Origin: Nonomuraea aurantiaca
GTDB lineage: Bacteria > Actinomycetota > Actinomycetes > Streptosporangiales > Streptosporangiaceae
Direction of reading: 5' to 3'
DNA length: 64,000 nucleotides
NCBI RefSeq assembly: GCF_020215705.1
Contig: NZ_JAIWNB010000008.1
Location: 124,001 to 188,000 of the forward strand
The translations under genes and the position numbers were made by a program. Below the pieces are notes generated by a model. The model had not been told where the DNA came from. It made no database searches and worked only from the letters and a program-made list of their open reading frames with translations. This document shows, one piece after another, positions 8,201 through 16,228 of the stretch; positions within the stretch are counted from its first letter, which is position 1, and every line of letters begins with the position of its first letter.

Positions 8201-9216
8201 GGCTCGTCCTCCAAAGGGACCATCAGGTGGGTGATCAATTGGTCGGGCGGGGTGTGGGCCGGGTCGGACACGTACACCTCGCGGATCGGGCCGCGCATGG
8301 GGTGGCGGCGTTCGGCGCACCAGGCCAGGACGGCGTGGGCGGTCAGGGAGATCTGGTCGTAGGGGCCGAGGTGGGTGGCGGCGGCGAACATGCCGCCGGG
8401 CAGCACGTCCACCTGCGCTCCCCCGCCGGCCTGCCAGCCGTCTGCCAGGACGAGCGCGGCGGTCACGTCGAACTCGTCGGCCAGGTCGACGGGGAACAGG
8501 CCGATCAGGCGCGGGCCGCCGGCTGCCGCTCCCCCACCAGGGGGCGCTGGAGACGTGCCAGCGGTAGCTGGGCGCCTGCCAGACATTGCGGAGGGCCCTG
8601 CTGAGGGCGCTGCGGAGGTCATCGCAGAGGGCGCCATAGAGGGCGTGGAGGGCGCCGCATCGGAGTGTGCTGGATCAGTGCCCGAGACACCCCCTGAGGC
8701 ATCCCTCGGATCGGTGCCTGTGTCGGATCGGGCCGCCGGCCCGTACAGCAGACCGGCCGTCAGGCGTGACATCGCGGCGGTGGTGGCGCGGGCGATGTCG
8801 GCCGGGCCGGTGGCGCGTTCGCGGACGATGGCGACGCGGTGGGCCGGTTCGGTGACGATGCGGACCTGGGTGGCGGGCAGGCCGTCGGTCATGACGCGTT
8901 CCAGGGAGGCCAGGGTGCGTCGCCGCCGGGCCAGTTCGGCCTCCAGTGAGTCGTGTACGGACTCAAGGGCGCCTTCGGTGCCGGCCAGGACTTGGCCGAC
9001 GACGGGCAGCGGCACGTCGAGCGAGCGCAGCAGGCCGATCGACATCGCGGTGCGGGCCTGCGCGGCGCGGTAGTAGCGGTAGCCGGTGGCGGGGTCCACG
9101 CAGGCGGGCCGTAGCAGCCCGATCTCGTCGTAGTGCCGCAGCTGCTTCACGCTCAGCCGGGTGAGCCGGGCGAACTGCCCGATCGGCAGGAGGTCGTCGT
9201 CCACGTCCCCCAGCAT
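8197..9216 (-). CDS. MerR-family regulator with C-terminal GyrI-like effector domain
   Basis: A 339-residue BmrR-like regulator. The N-terminal winged helix (about 8-75: LLPIGQFARLTRLSVKQLRHYDEIGLL) is followed by a dimerising coiled coil (about 80-115) and a C-terminal GyrI-like ligand domain (about 240-339, ending EVYVSDPAHTPPDQLITHLM). Between them lies an unusual low-complexity Ser/Ala/Pro/Gly-rich linker (about 160-240) that normal BmrR proteins lack. MerR/GyrI proteins usually sense amphipathic drugs and activate efflux genes. The stop overlaps the start of a GyrI-like gene now broken by the rearrangement, so the pair was an operon. The ATG at 9216 gives a short acidic leader before the HTH. 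Confidence 0.85.
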   Translation of the reverse strand: MLGDVDDDLLPIGQFARLTRLSVKQLRHYDEIGLLRPACVDPATGYRYYRAAQARTAMSIGLLRSLDVPLPVVGQVLAGTEGALESVHDSLEAELARRRRTLASLERVMTDGLPATQVRIVTEPAHRVAIVRERATGPADIARATTAAMSRLTAGLLYGPAARSDTGTDPRDASGGVSGTDPAHSDAAPSTPSMAPSAMTSAAPSAGPSAMSGRRPATAGTSPAPPGGGAAAGGPRLIGLFPVDLADEFDVTAALVLADGWQAGGGAQVDVLPGGMFAAATHLGPYDQISLTAHAVLAWCAERRHPMRGPIREVYVSDPAHTPPDQLITHLMVPLEDEP

Positions 9217-9327
9217 GGGGCCTCCTGCTGTGGGAGAGTCCAGCTGGGGCGTGAGGGTTGATACCTGCTGCCGTCATGTGAACGCGGCGGGCCGTTCCCT
9301 GGGTGCGGGGTAACCGGTGGCGGGGGC

Positions 9328-9636
9328 TCAGCCCGAGCTCGTCCTCGGGCGCCCCTTGCGGCGGATCTTGATGTCGCGCATGTCCGTCACCGCGACGCGC
9401 AGCAGGCGGTACGGGTGCCCGTGGGCCTCCAGGGCCGCCATCGCCGCGGCGGTGGCCTCGTGCTCGCCGTCGTCGGGGCCCGCGGGGAGCTGGCAGCGGA
9501 AGGTGAACGCCGTGACGCTCTGGTCGTGGGTGAACGTCCCGGCCTCGGTGAAGGCGGCGCCTGCGGCGGCTCGTACGGTCTCACGCGCGGCCTCGTCCAG
9601 GCCCTCGAACGTGCCTCGGATCGTCACTCTGAACAA
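9328..9636 (-). CDS. Small conserved protein, DUF6204-like
   Basis: A 102-residue protein beginning FRVTIRGTFEGLDEAARETV and ending in a basic tail. The pattern (alternating strands, a two-domain-like ferredoxin look, no membrane segment) resembles small actinobacterial DUF6204 proteins, a family of unknown function; that assignment is from memory of the family and is not certain. It starts with TTG 9636 only three bases after the stop of the upstream TetR gene, so the two are almost surely co-transcribed. A role tied to the TetR/DrrAB exporter locus is possible. Confidence 0.6.
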   Translation of the reverse strand: MFRVTIRGTFEGLDEAARETVRAAAGAAFTEAGTFTHDQSVTAFTFRCQLPAGPDDGEHEATAAAMAALEAHGHPYRLLRVAVTDMRDIKIRRKGRPRTSSG

Positions 9637-9639
9637 TGG

Positions 9640-10278
9640 TCAGTCCTTACGTGTGGCGTAGGTGAGAAGTCGGTCGCCGAGCAGGTCCTGGTAGAGGTCG
9701 ATGAGTTCGAGCACGGCCCCGGCGATGGCGTCGGGGCTCTCCCCTGCCGCGGTCCGTTTGCCGATCTCGGCGTACACCAGCGCGTGGAAGCCGCCGATGT
9801 GCCAGGCCACCATGCGGGGCAGCGGGTCGCCGGGCGCGGCGCCGCTCTCCTGGGCGAGGAGGGCGGCCAGTTCGTCGGTCATCTGCTGTCCGAGGTCGCC
9901 CAGGCGGGCGGTGAGGGTGGGGGCGGCGCGCATCATGTCGAAGACACGGCCGAAGCCGTTGGTCAGGCCGAGCTTGCGTTCGCGCCGGCGCACCTCTTCG
10001 CGCAGGTGCTCCAGTACCGCCGGGACGGCGGCCTGCCCGGTGGGGCGGCGGCGCACGATGTCGGCCAGCCGGTGGGGTGAGGCCTCCTCGGGCGGCAGGA
10101 CGAGGTCCTCCTTGGTCTGGAAGTAGTTGTAGACGGTGTTGACGGACACCTCCGCCGCCGCCGCGACTTCGGCGATGGTGACGTGGTCGAAGCCGCGTTC
10201 GACGAACAGGGTGGTGGCCACGTCGCGGATGCGGTGGCGGGTCTGCTGCTTCTTGCGTTCCCGCAAGCCCTCGGTCAT
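9640..10278 (-). CDS. TetR-family transcriptional repressor of the adjacent exporter
   Basis: A 212-residue TetR protein. The DNA-binding domain (about 9-58) is TRHRIRDVATTLFVERGFDH followed by VTIAEVAAAAEVSVNTVYNY. The C-terminal ligand domain is all helical and non-conserved. It diverges from the DrrA-type ATPase gene over a 74-base gap containing a 16-bp-arm inverted repeat. This strongly suggests it represses both its own operon (with the small downstream gene) and the exporter until a drug-like ligand is bound. The ATG at 10278 is the natural start. Confidence 0.88.
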   Translation of the reverse strand: MTEGLRERKKQQTRHRIRDVATTLFVERGFDHVTIAEVAAAAEVSVNTVYNYFQTKEDLVLPPEEASPHRLADIVRRRPTGQAAVPAVLEHLREEVRRRERKLGLTNGFGRVFDMMRAAPTLTARLGDLGQQMTDELAALLAQESGAAPGDPLPRMVAWHIGGFHALVYAEIGKRTAAGESPDAIAGAVLELIDLYQDLLGDRLLTYATRKD

Positions 10279-10291
10279 GCCGAATAGCTTA

Positions 10292-10335
10292 ACTCAACTC
10301 CAAACTTTAAGTCGATTGCAAGTTTGGAGTTGAGT
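10292..10335. promoter_or_regulatory. TetR operator: 16-bp perfect inverted repeat
   Basis: ACTCAACTCCAAACTT (10292-10307) is repeated in exact reverse complement as AAGTTTGGAGTTGAGT (10320-10335), separated by 12 bases. It fills the gap between divergent tetR and the exporter ATPase gene (ATG 10353) and is the obvious binding site for two TetR dimers or one extended dimer. Confidence 0.85.
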
Positions 10336-10352
10336 GTGGTTTCATCGGCGGC

Positions 10353-11132
10353 ATGCCTGAACCAGCCATCCACGTCCGGGGTCTGACCCGTACCTTCACC
10401 CTGGCCAAAGGCCCCGTCCACGCCGTACGCGGCATCGACCTGACCGTGCGGCGCGGCGAGATCCTCGGCTTCCTCGGCCCGAACGGCGCCGGCAAGACCA
10501 CCACCGTGCGCATGCTCACCACCCTCCTGCCGCCCAGCGGCGGCCACGCCGAGGTGGCCGGGCACGACCTGCTCGCCGACCCCGCCGGGGTGCGCCGCCG
10601 CATCGGCTACGTCGCCCAGTCCGGCGGCCTCGACCCCGCCTGCGGCGTACGTGAGGAGCTCATCACCCAGGGCCGGCTGCACCGCCTCACCAGGGGGCAG
10701 GCGGGTGAGCGGGCCGAGGAGCTGGCCCGCGACCTGGCGCTGGTGGAGTTGATGGAGCGGCCGACCGTCGCCTTGTCCGGTGGCCAGCGCCGCCGGCTGG
10801 AGATCGCGCTCGGCCTGGTCAACCGGCCTGAGGTGCTCTTTCTCGACGAGCCGAGCACCGGGCTGGACCCCGGCAGCCGCGCCGAGCTGTGGGAGCTGGT
10901 CCGCCGGGTCCGCGCGGTCCACGGCACCACGGTCTTCCTGACCACGCACTATCTCGATGAGGCCGACGCGCTCGCCGACCGCATCGTGGTCGTGGACGGC
11001 GGAGCGGTCGTCGCCGAGGGCACCCCGGCCGAGCTCAAGTCCCGCCACACCGGCGATCCGGCCGCCAGCCTGCAGGACGCCTTCCTGGCCATCACCGGCC
11101 GCGCCACCGCCGGCGAACCCCTGTCCATCTAG
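10353..11132 (+). CDS. Drug-export ABC transporter ATP-binding protein, DrrA type
   Basis: A 259-residue nucleotide-binding subunit. It has Walker A (GPNGAGKTTT), Q-loop (YVAQSGGLDPACGVREELI), ABC signature (LSGGQRRRLEIALGL), Walker B (VLFLDEPSTGLD) and the switch His (TTHYLDEAD). The DrrA/daunorubicin-resistance family powers export of hydrophobic compounds with a separate permease, here the next gene 38 bases downstream. The start lies 17 bases after the TetR operator. The length is at the short end for DrrA, lacking a long C-terminal extension. Substrate unknown. Confidence 0.9.
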   Translation: MPEPAIHVRGLTRTFTLAKGPVHAVRGIDLTVRRGEILGFLGPNGAGKTTTVRMLTTLLPPSGGHAEVAGHDLLADPAGVRRRIGYVAQSGGLDPACGVREELITQGRLHRLTRGQAGERAEELARDLALVELMERPTVALSGGQRRRLEIALGLVNRPEVLFLDEPSTGLDPGSRAELWELVRRVRAVHGTTVFLTTHYLDEADALADRIVVVDGGAVVAEGTPAELKSRHTGDPAASLQDAFLAITGRATAGEPLSI

Positions 11133-11170
11133 ACCCCCTCTGTCCCCCAGACCCATAGGAACGCGGCCCC

Positions 11171-11923
11171 ATGACCCTCCTCACCGACACCGGCATCATC
11201 TTCGGCCGCTATCTGCGCGCCACGCTGCGCTCCAGGACCAGCCTGTTGTTCGGCATGCTGCAGCCGCTGCTGTTCCTGGCGCTGTTCGGCCCGCTGCTGA
11301 CCGGGTTCGACCTCGGCGTGGGCGGATCGTCCTGGCAGGCACTGGTCCCCGGCGTCCTCGTCCAGCTCGCCCTGCTGGGCGGCTCGTTCGTCGGGCTCGG
11401 CCTGCTGGTGGAGCGCAACCTCGGTGTCATCGACCGCATGCGCGTCACCCCGGTCAGTCCCCTTGCTCTGCTGCTGGGCCGCACGCTGCGCGACGTGGTG
11501 CAGCTGCTCGTCCAGTCGATCCTGCTCGTCGGGCTCGGCGTGGCCTTCGGGTTGCGCGCCCCGCTGGGCGGGATCGTGCTGGGCCTGCTGTTCGTCGCCG
11601 TCCTGGCCGCCGCCCTGTCGGCGCTGTCCTACGGGCTGGCCATGAACGTCGGCACGCCGCCGGAGTTCGCGGCCATCGCCAACACCGCGGCCATGCCGCT
11701 CATGCTGCTGTCGGGCCTGCTGCTGCCGATGAGCCTGGCGCCGGGCTGGCTCGACGCCGCCTCCCGCGTGGTCCCGTTGCGTTACACCGTCGACGCGGTA
11801 CGGCAGGTCTTCCAGGGCCACTACGCCAACGCCACCGTCCTGACCGGCGCCGCCGTCACCGTGGCCCTGGCGGCCGCGTGCGTGTTCGGCGGCGCCCGCC
11901 TGTTCAGCCGTACGCGGGCCTGA
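11171..11923 (+). CDS. Drug-export ABC transporter permease, DrrB / ABC-2 type
   Basis: A 250-residue membrane protein with about six hydrophobic helices and the ABC-2 permease layout: TGIIFGRYLRATLRSRTSLL at the N-terminus, a loop VERNLGVIDRMRVTPVSPLALLLGR-type motif after the second helix, and LLSGLLLPMSLAPGWLDAAS followed by a VVPLRYTVDAVR segment near the end. It forms the transmembrane path for the preceding DrrA-type ATPase. The ATG at 11171 follows a short 38-base gap. The 3' end is eight bases from the convergent DUF4037 gene. Confidence 0.9.
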   Translation: MTLLTDTGIIFGRYLRATLRSRTSLLFGMLQPLLFLALFGPLLTGFDLGVGGSSWQALVPGVLVQLALLGGSFVGLGLLVERNLGVIDRMRVTPVSPLALLLGRTLRDVVQLLVQSILLVGLGVAFGLRAPLGGIVLGLLFVAVLAAALSALSYGLAMNVGTPPEFAAIANTAAMPLMLLSGLLLPMSLAPGWLDAASRVVPLRYTVDAVRQVFQGHYANATVLTGAAVTVALAAACVFGGARLFSRTRA

Positions 11924-11930
11924 CCAGCGC

Positions 11931-12965
11931 TCAGGCGCCCAGGCCGAGAGCCGCGGCCGTCACCGCCCGGGCCCGGCGCGGCTCCAGCAGCAGGTCCACC
12001 GAATCCGACAGCTGGTCCACGCACCCCACCACCGGCAGCCCCTTGATCACCGGATCCGACACCGACCCCAGCAACGCCTGGACGAACCGGTCGCCCCCGA
12101 TGACCCGGAAGGGCCGGTCGTGGAAGTCCCGTACCCGCTCATCCTGCGGCTCGGCCAGCGCCACCCGGTTCTGCAGCGCCGCCAGCCGCCTGTAGGCGGC
12201 GGCCAGCCCGTCCTCCCGCTCGCGCCATGACCGGGCGGCCACCGCCAGCCCCAGCGACTCCCCCAGCTCCGTCGAGCCGGGCATGCGCGCCAGGGCGCTG
12301 CCCAGCCATTTGGCGTAGGGAGGGTAGCGGCGGCGCAGCAGCAGCGCCAGCCGCATCACCTCCCGGCTCAGCCGTGCCCCCACGACGGCCGAGCCGAGCT
12401 CATCCCCCACCTCTCCCGACCGGCCGGGAAAGGGCTCCTCCTGCGCGATGCGCCGCCATTGACAGGCCAGTACGTAGCGCCACACATCGCCCGGATACCA
12501 GCGCAGCGCCGCCCGGGCTTCCTCCAGCCCGCCCAGCCCGTCGTGGAACACCTCCCCCAGCGTCACCTCCGCCAGGCTCTGCCACGGCACCGACAGCCAG
12601 TCCAGCAGCGACACCCCGCCCCGCGGGTCGAACCCCAGCCGCTCCACCAGCCACGCCCGCAGATCGGCGACGACCACGCCCGGCCGCCGGGCGCCGTGAT
12701 AGTCGAAGACCGTCTCCAGCCCCCGAAACCGGTCGGGAAGCCCGGCCAGCACCTGCGCCTCCACCTGCTCCACCCGCTCCGGCTCCACGAACACCAGCAC
12801 CCGCGGACCCCAGTCGTGGTCGGCGGAGCGGCCGGTGTCGAAGGCCAGCACCTCCGACCCGGGTCCGATCAACGCGGCACTGTGCGGCACCCGCTCCACC
12901 AGGGGCGCCACCACCTCGGCATAGAAGGCTCGGGACAACTCGATACCAGGAACAAAATCGGACAT
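11931..12965 (-). CDS. DUF4037 protein, nucleotidyltransferase-like
   Basis: A 344-residue protein. Its N-terminal region carries the DUF4037-type signature GPGSEVLAFDTGRSADHDWG followed by VLVFVEP, which looks like a nucleotidyltransferase GS...DxD core. The rest is helical with conserved SVPWQSLAEVTLGEVFHDGLG and WYPGDVWRYVLACQW segments. Function is unknown. A longer frame opens upstream, but MSDFVPGIELSRAFY at 12965 is the usual family start, so that was chosen. It converges with the exporter permease and diverges from the M4 protease gene. Confidence 0.75.
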   Translation of the reverse strand: MSDFVPGIELSRAFYAEVVAPLVERVPHSAALIGPGSEVLAFDTGRSADHDWGPRVLVFVEPERVEQVEAQVLAGLPDRFRGLETVFDYHGARRPGVVVADLRAWLVERLGFDPRGGVSLLDWLSVPWQSLAEVTLGEVFHDGLGGLEEARAALRWYPGDVWRYVLACQWRRIAQEEPFPGRSGEVGDELGSAVVGARLSREVMRLALLLRRRYPPYAKWLGSALARMPGSTELGESLGLAVAARSWREREDGLAAAYRRLAALQNRVALAEPQDERVRDFHDRPFRVIGGDRFVQALLGSVSDPVIKGLPVVGCVDQLSDSVDLLLEPRRARAVTAAALGLGA

Positions 12966-13151
12966 CACACTGGCAACTGTGCCTGACGGTCTGCCGAACC
13001 ACATCCGATTTTCCGGCCGTCCTGAACACCGCCCCGCACGCCCTCCCGAATCGCGCCTAGGGATAGCCCTGAGACCGCCACCGATGCGCCCCACGCCCGG
13101 CCCCGCTTACGTGGAAACGTCAGAATCCGTTCCCGCCAAAAGGGCACAGCC

Positions 13152-14225
13152 ATGGCATATCGCTGCTCCTTCGTCCCGCCCCACGTGCTCGACCACATCG
13201 CCAAAGTCCAGGCACAGCAGAGCGCCGAACCTTCACCCGCCCAGCGCTCAGCCGTCGTCTCGGCCCAGTTCCGGCGCGGGCGGCGCAGCACCGACGCCCT
13301 CCCCCTGGCCCAGCAGCGGCTGACCGCCGAGCCCGAAAGCGTCCCGCCGGGGCTCACCGTCCCCAAACCCGGCACCGCCGGGCGCCTCGTCTACGACGAC
13401 CTCAACCAGTGGACCTTCGACGTCACCTTCATCCGCGGTGAGGGAGACCCCGCCGTCGGCGCCCAGAACGCCAACGACGCCTACGACCACCTCGGCACCG
13501 TACGCGCCTACTACAAGGACCGGCTCGGCCGTGAGTCCATCGACAACGCCGGGCTCAACCTCGTCGCCAACGTCAATTTCGGCGTCGGCTTCGACAACGC
13601 CTTCTGGGACGACGCCGGTCTGCGCATGGTGTTCGGCAACGGCAGCGGCCAGGTGTTCAAGGACCTGACCGCCGGCGTGGACGTGTGCGCTCACGAGCTC
13701 ACCCACGGCGTCACCCAGTTCAGCGCCAACCTCAACTACACCAACGACCAGAGCGGCGCCCTGAACGAATCCTTCAGCGACATGCTCGGCACCGCCATCG
13801 ACGCCTACGCCAACGGCCGGGACGCCCACACCCACAACTGGCTCATCGGCGATGAGATCATGGCCGACGACCTGTACGGCGAGGCGCTGCGCAACATGGC
13901 CGAACCCGGCACCGCCTTCGAAAATCCCCTGATGGGCCGCGACCCGCAGCCACGCGACATGTCCGGCTACTTCGAGCCTGCCGACCCGCACATCATGTCC
14001 GGCATCACCAACCGCTGGTTCTACCTCATCAGCCAGGACCTCGGCCTCGACGCCGCCACCGTGATCATGTACCAGACGCTGCAGAACCTGTGGCCCAACG
14101 CCAAGTTCGCCGACGCCGCCACCGTGGCCGTCGCCCAGGCCCGCATCCTGGCCCGCGCCGGCCTGGTGCCCCGCCAGTCCCCCCAGACCGTGCGCGGCGC
14201 CGCCAGGCAGCAGGGATTCTGGTAA
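13152..14225 (+). CDS. Protealysin-like M4 metalloprotease
   Basis: A 357-residue thermolysin-family protease. Zinc-site residues are visible: HELTH at 181-185, a third ligand Glu206 in NESFSDM, and a catalytic His region ADPHIMSGITNRWFYL. No signal peptide is present. The N-terminus MAYRCSFVPPHVLDHIA matches the short PPxx-type propeptide of protealysin-like proteases, which act inside cells or leave by unusual routes. The next gene is a small emfourin-like protein, the known partner inhibitor of this subgroup, supporting the assignment. ATG 13152 keeps the full propeptide. Confidence 0.9.
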   Translation: MAYRCSFVPPHVLDHIAKVQAQQSAEPSPAQRSAVVSAQFRRGRRSTDALPLAQQRLTAEPESVPPGLTVPKPGTAGRLVYDDLNQWTFDVTFIRGEGDPAVGAQNANDAYDHLGTVRAYYKDRLGRESIDNAGLNLVANVNFGVGFDNAFWDDAGLRMVFGNGSGQVFKDLTAGVDVCAHELTHGVTQFSANLNYTNDQSGALNESFSDMLGTAIDAYANGRDAHTHNWLIGDEIMADDLYGEALRNMAEPGTAFENPLMGRDPQPRDMSGYFEPADPHIMSGITNRWFYLISQDLGLDAATVIMYQTLQNLWPNAKFADAATVAVAQARILARAGLVPRQSPQTVRGAARQQGFW

Positions 14226-14230
14226 CGCTC

Positions 14231-14300
14231 TCCGCACGGGGCCGGCGAGGCGACTTCGCCGCGAGGGTTCCGCGGCCAAGCCGCCCCGGACCCGTGCGGA
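14231..14300 (+). promoter_or_regulatory. Intercistronic hairpin between protease and inhibitor genes
   Basis: TCCGCACGGG (14231-14240) pairs exactly with CCCGTGCGGA (14291-14300) around a GC-rich loop with its own shorter complementarity. It starts six bases after the protease stop and ends 44 bases before the inhibitor start. It could be an attenuating terminator or an RNA stability element that sets the protease-to-inhibitor ratio. Confidence 0.6.
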
Positions 14301-14343
14301 ACCCCAGGCCCCGTACCGTAGGGGTGAAACCGGAGGGACGCCC

Positions 14344-14601
14344 ATGCGTGTCACGCTCGAAACCAGCGGCGGCTTCACCGGCCTGCGCCGTACCGCCACC
14401 CTCGACACCGACCTGGACGAGAGCCTCGACGACCTGCTGCGCCACCTCGGCTCCGCCGAGCCGTCCAGCTCCTCCCAGCCCCGTTACCGGCTGACCGTCC
14501 ACCGCCCGACCGGCGACCAGGTCGCCGAGCTGACCGAGTCCGAAGTGCCCGCCGCCCTGCGTCCCCTGCTCGCCGAGCTGCTTCGCCACGCCCGCCCATG
14601 A
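14344..14601 (+). CDS. Emfourin-like inhibitor of the adjacent M4 protease
   Basis: An 85-residue protein starting MRVTLETSGGFTGLRRTATL, then an acidic helix, RYRLTVHRPTGDQVAELTES and a C-terminal helix PAALRPLLAELLRHARP. Emfourin (M4in) proteins are small single-domain inhibitors encoded beside protealysin-like protease genes. The size, the GGF segment near the N-terminus and the position 118 bases downstream of such a protease fit. Identification rests on context and general pattern, not on alignment. It should bind and block the cytoplasmic protease. Confidence 0.7.
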   Translation: MRVTLETSGGFTGLRRTATLDTDLDESLDDLLRHLGSAEPSSSSQPRYRLTVHRPTGDQVAELTESEVPAALRPLLAELLRHARP

Positions 14602-14698
14602 TCGGGGTGCCGTCAAGAACGCTGCGATGAGCCGCGAATCCGCTCCGAGCCGGTCATTCGCCGCCAGGACAAGGCCATCAGCCGCGACAGCTCGACGA

Positions 14699-16168
14699 TC
14701 ACAGAATCGAGCCCGGCCGGTAGGCCGCCGCCTGCGGGTAGGCCGCCACGACCTCGCCCACCGACCGCGACACCGCCGCCACCTGCTCGGCCGCCGCCCC
14801 GGTGAAGGAGACCCGGTCAGCCAGCAGCGCCGCCAGGCCCGCACGGTCCAGCGGGAACCGCTCATCGGCCGCCAGCCGGTCCAGCAGCTCGTTGGCCGCG
14901 CCCTGCGAGCGCATCGCCAGCGCCGCCGCCACCGCGTGCTCCTTGATCAGCTCGTGCGCCTGCTCGCGGCCCACCCCGGCGCGTACCGCCGCCATGAGCA
15001 TCTTCGTCGTCGCCAGGAAGGGCAGGTAGCGGTCCAGCTCCGCCGAGATCACCGCGGGGAAGGCCCCGAACTCGTCCAGGACCGTCAGCATCGTCTCCAC
15101 CAGCCCGTCAAAGGCGAAAAAGGCGTCCGGCAGCGCCACCCGGCGCACCACCGAACACGACACATCGCCCTCGTTCCACTGATCGCCCGCCAGCTCGGCC
15201 ACCATCGAGGCGTAACCCCGCAGCACCACCGTCAGGCCGTTCACCCGCTCACAGGAGCGGGTGTTCATCTTGTGCGGCATCGCCGACGAACCGACCTGCC
15301 CCTCCTGGAACCCCTCCGTCACCAGCTCATGGCCGGCCATCAGCCGGATCGTCTTGGCCAGCGACGACGGCGAGGCCGCCAGCTGCACCAGAGCCGAGAC
15401 GACCTCGAAGTCCAGCGAGCGCGGATAGACCTGCCCCACGCTGGTGAAACGCCGCTCGAACCCCAGATGGGCGGCCACCCGCCCCTCCAGCTCGGCCAGC
15501 TTCCCGCGGTCGCCGTCCAGCAGGTCCAGCATGTCCTGGGCCGTGCCCACCGGCCCCTTGATGCCGCGCAGCGGGTAGCGGGCGATCAGCTCCTGCAGCC
15601 GGCCGAAGGCCACCAGCAGCTCATCGGCCGCCGACGCGAACCGCTTGCCCAGCGTCGTGGCCTGCGCCGCCACATTGTGCGAACGGCCGGCCACCACGGT
15701 CGCCTCGTGCTCCTCGGCCAGCCGCGCCAGGCGCGCCAGCAACGCCACCACCCGATCGCGTACCAGCAGCAGGCTGTCGCGTACCTGCAGCTGCTCGACA
15801 TTCTCGGTCAGGTCACGCGAGGTCATGCCCTTGTGCACCTGCTCGTGCCCGGCCAGCGCGTTGAACTCCTCGATGCGCGCCTTCACATCGTGGCGCGTCA
15901 CCCGCTCCCGCGCGGCGATCGAGGCCAGATCGACCTGCTCGACCACTTTCTCGTAGTCGGCCACCGCGTCCTGCGGGACCGTGACCCCGAGCTCCGCCTG
16001 CGCCCGCAGCACCGCCAGCCACAGCCGCCGCTCGGCGACGACCTTGTACTCGGGAGACCACAACCGGGCCAGCTCCGGGGAGGCATAACGGGCGGCCAGG
16101 ACATTAGGGACCCGGACCGTAGGGGGCAGGGCATCAGGGGTACGCGGCTTGGAAGTCACGTCGGACAA
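14699..16168 (-). CDS. purB: Adenylosuccinate lyase
   Basis: A 489-residue fumarase/aspartase-superfamily enzyme. It has the family signature GSSAMPHKMNTRSCERV (catalytic Ser loop), AGRSHNVAAQATTLGKR and HKGMTSRDLTENVEQLQVRD. PurB removes fumarate from succinylo-AICAR and adenylosuccinate in purine synthesis. The length fits actinobacterial PurB. It is monocistronic here, convergent with the inhibitor gene, and separated from the RND gene by about 60 bases with no other pur gene nearby. ATG 16168 is the natural start. This is core-genome content and marks the region as chromosomal. Confidence 0.93.
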   Translation of the reverse strand: MSDVTSKPRTPDALPPTVRVPNVLAARYASPELARLWSPEYKVVAERRLWLAVLRAQAELGVTVPQDAVADYEKVVEQVDLASIAARERVTRHDVKARIEEFNALAGHEQVHKGMTSRDLTENVEQLQVRDSLLLVRDRVVALLARLARLAEEHEATVVAGRSHNVAAQATTLGKRFASAADELLVAFGRLQELIARYPLRGIKGPVGTAQDMLDLLDGDRGKLAELEGRVAAHLGFERRFTSVGQVYPRSLDFEVVSALVQLAASPSSLAKTIRLMAGHELVTEGFQEGQVGSSAMPHKMNTRSCERVNGLTVVLRGYASMVAELAGDQWNEGDVSCSVVRRVALPDAFFAFDGLVETMLTVLDEFGAFPAVISAELDRYLPFLATTKMLMAAVRAGVGREQAHELIKEHAVAAALAMRSQGAANELLDRLAADERFPLDRAGLAALLADRVSFTGAAAEQVAAVSRSVGEVVAAYPQAAAYRPGSIL

Positions 16169-16228
16169 GTCTATTCACACAGCTCCGCCCGTACGGCACC
16201 AGGCCGTGCGGGCGGAGCACCCCTGCGC

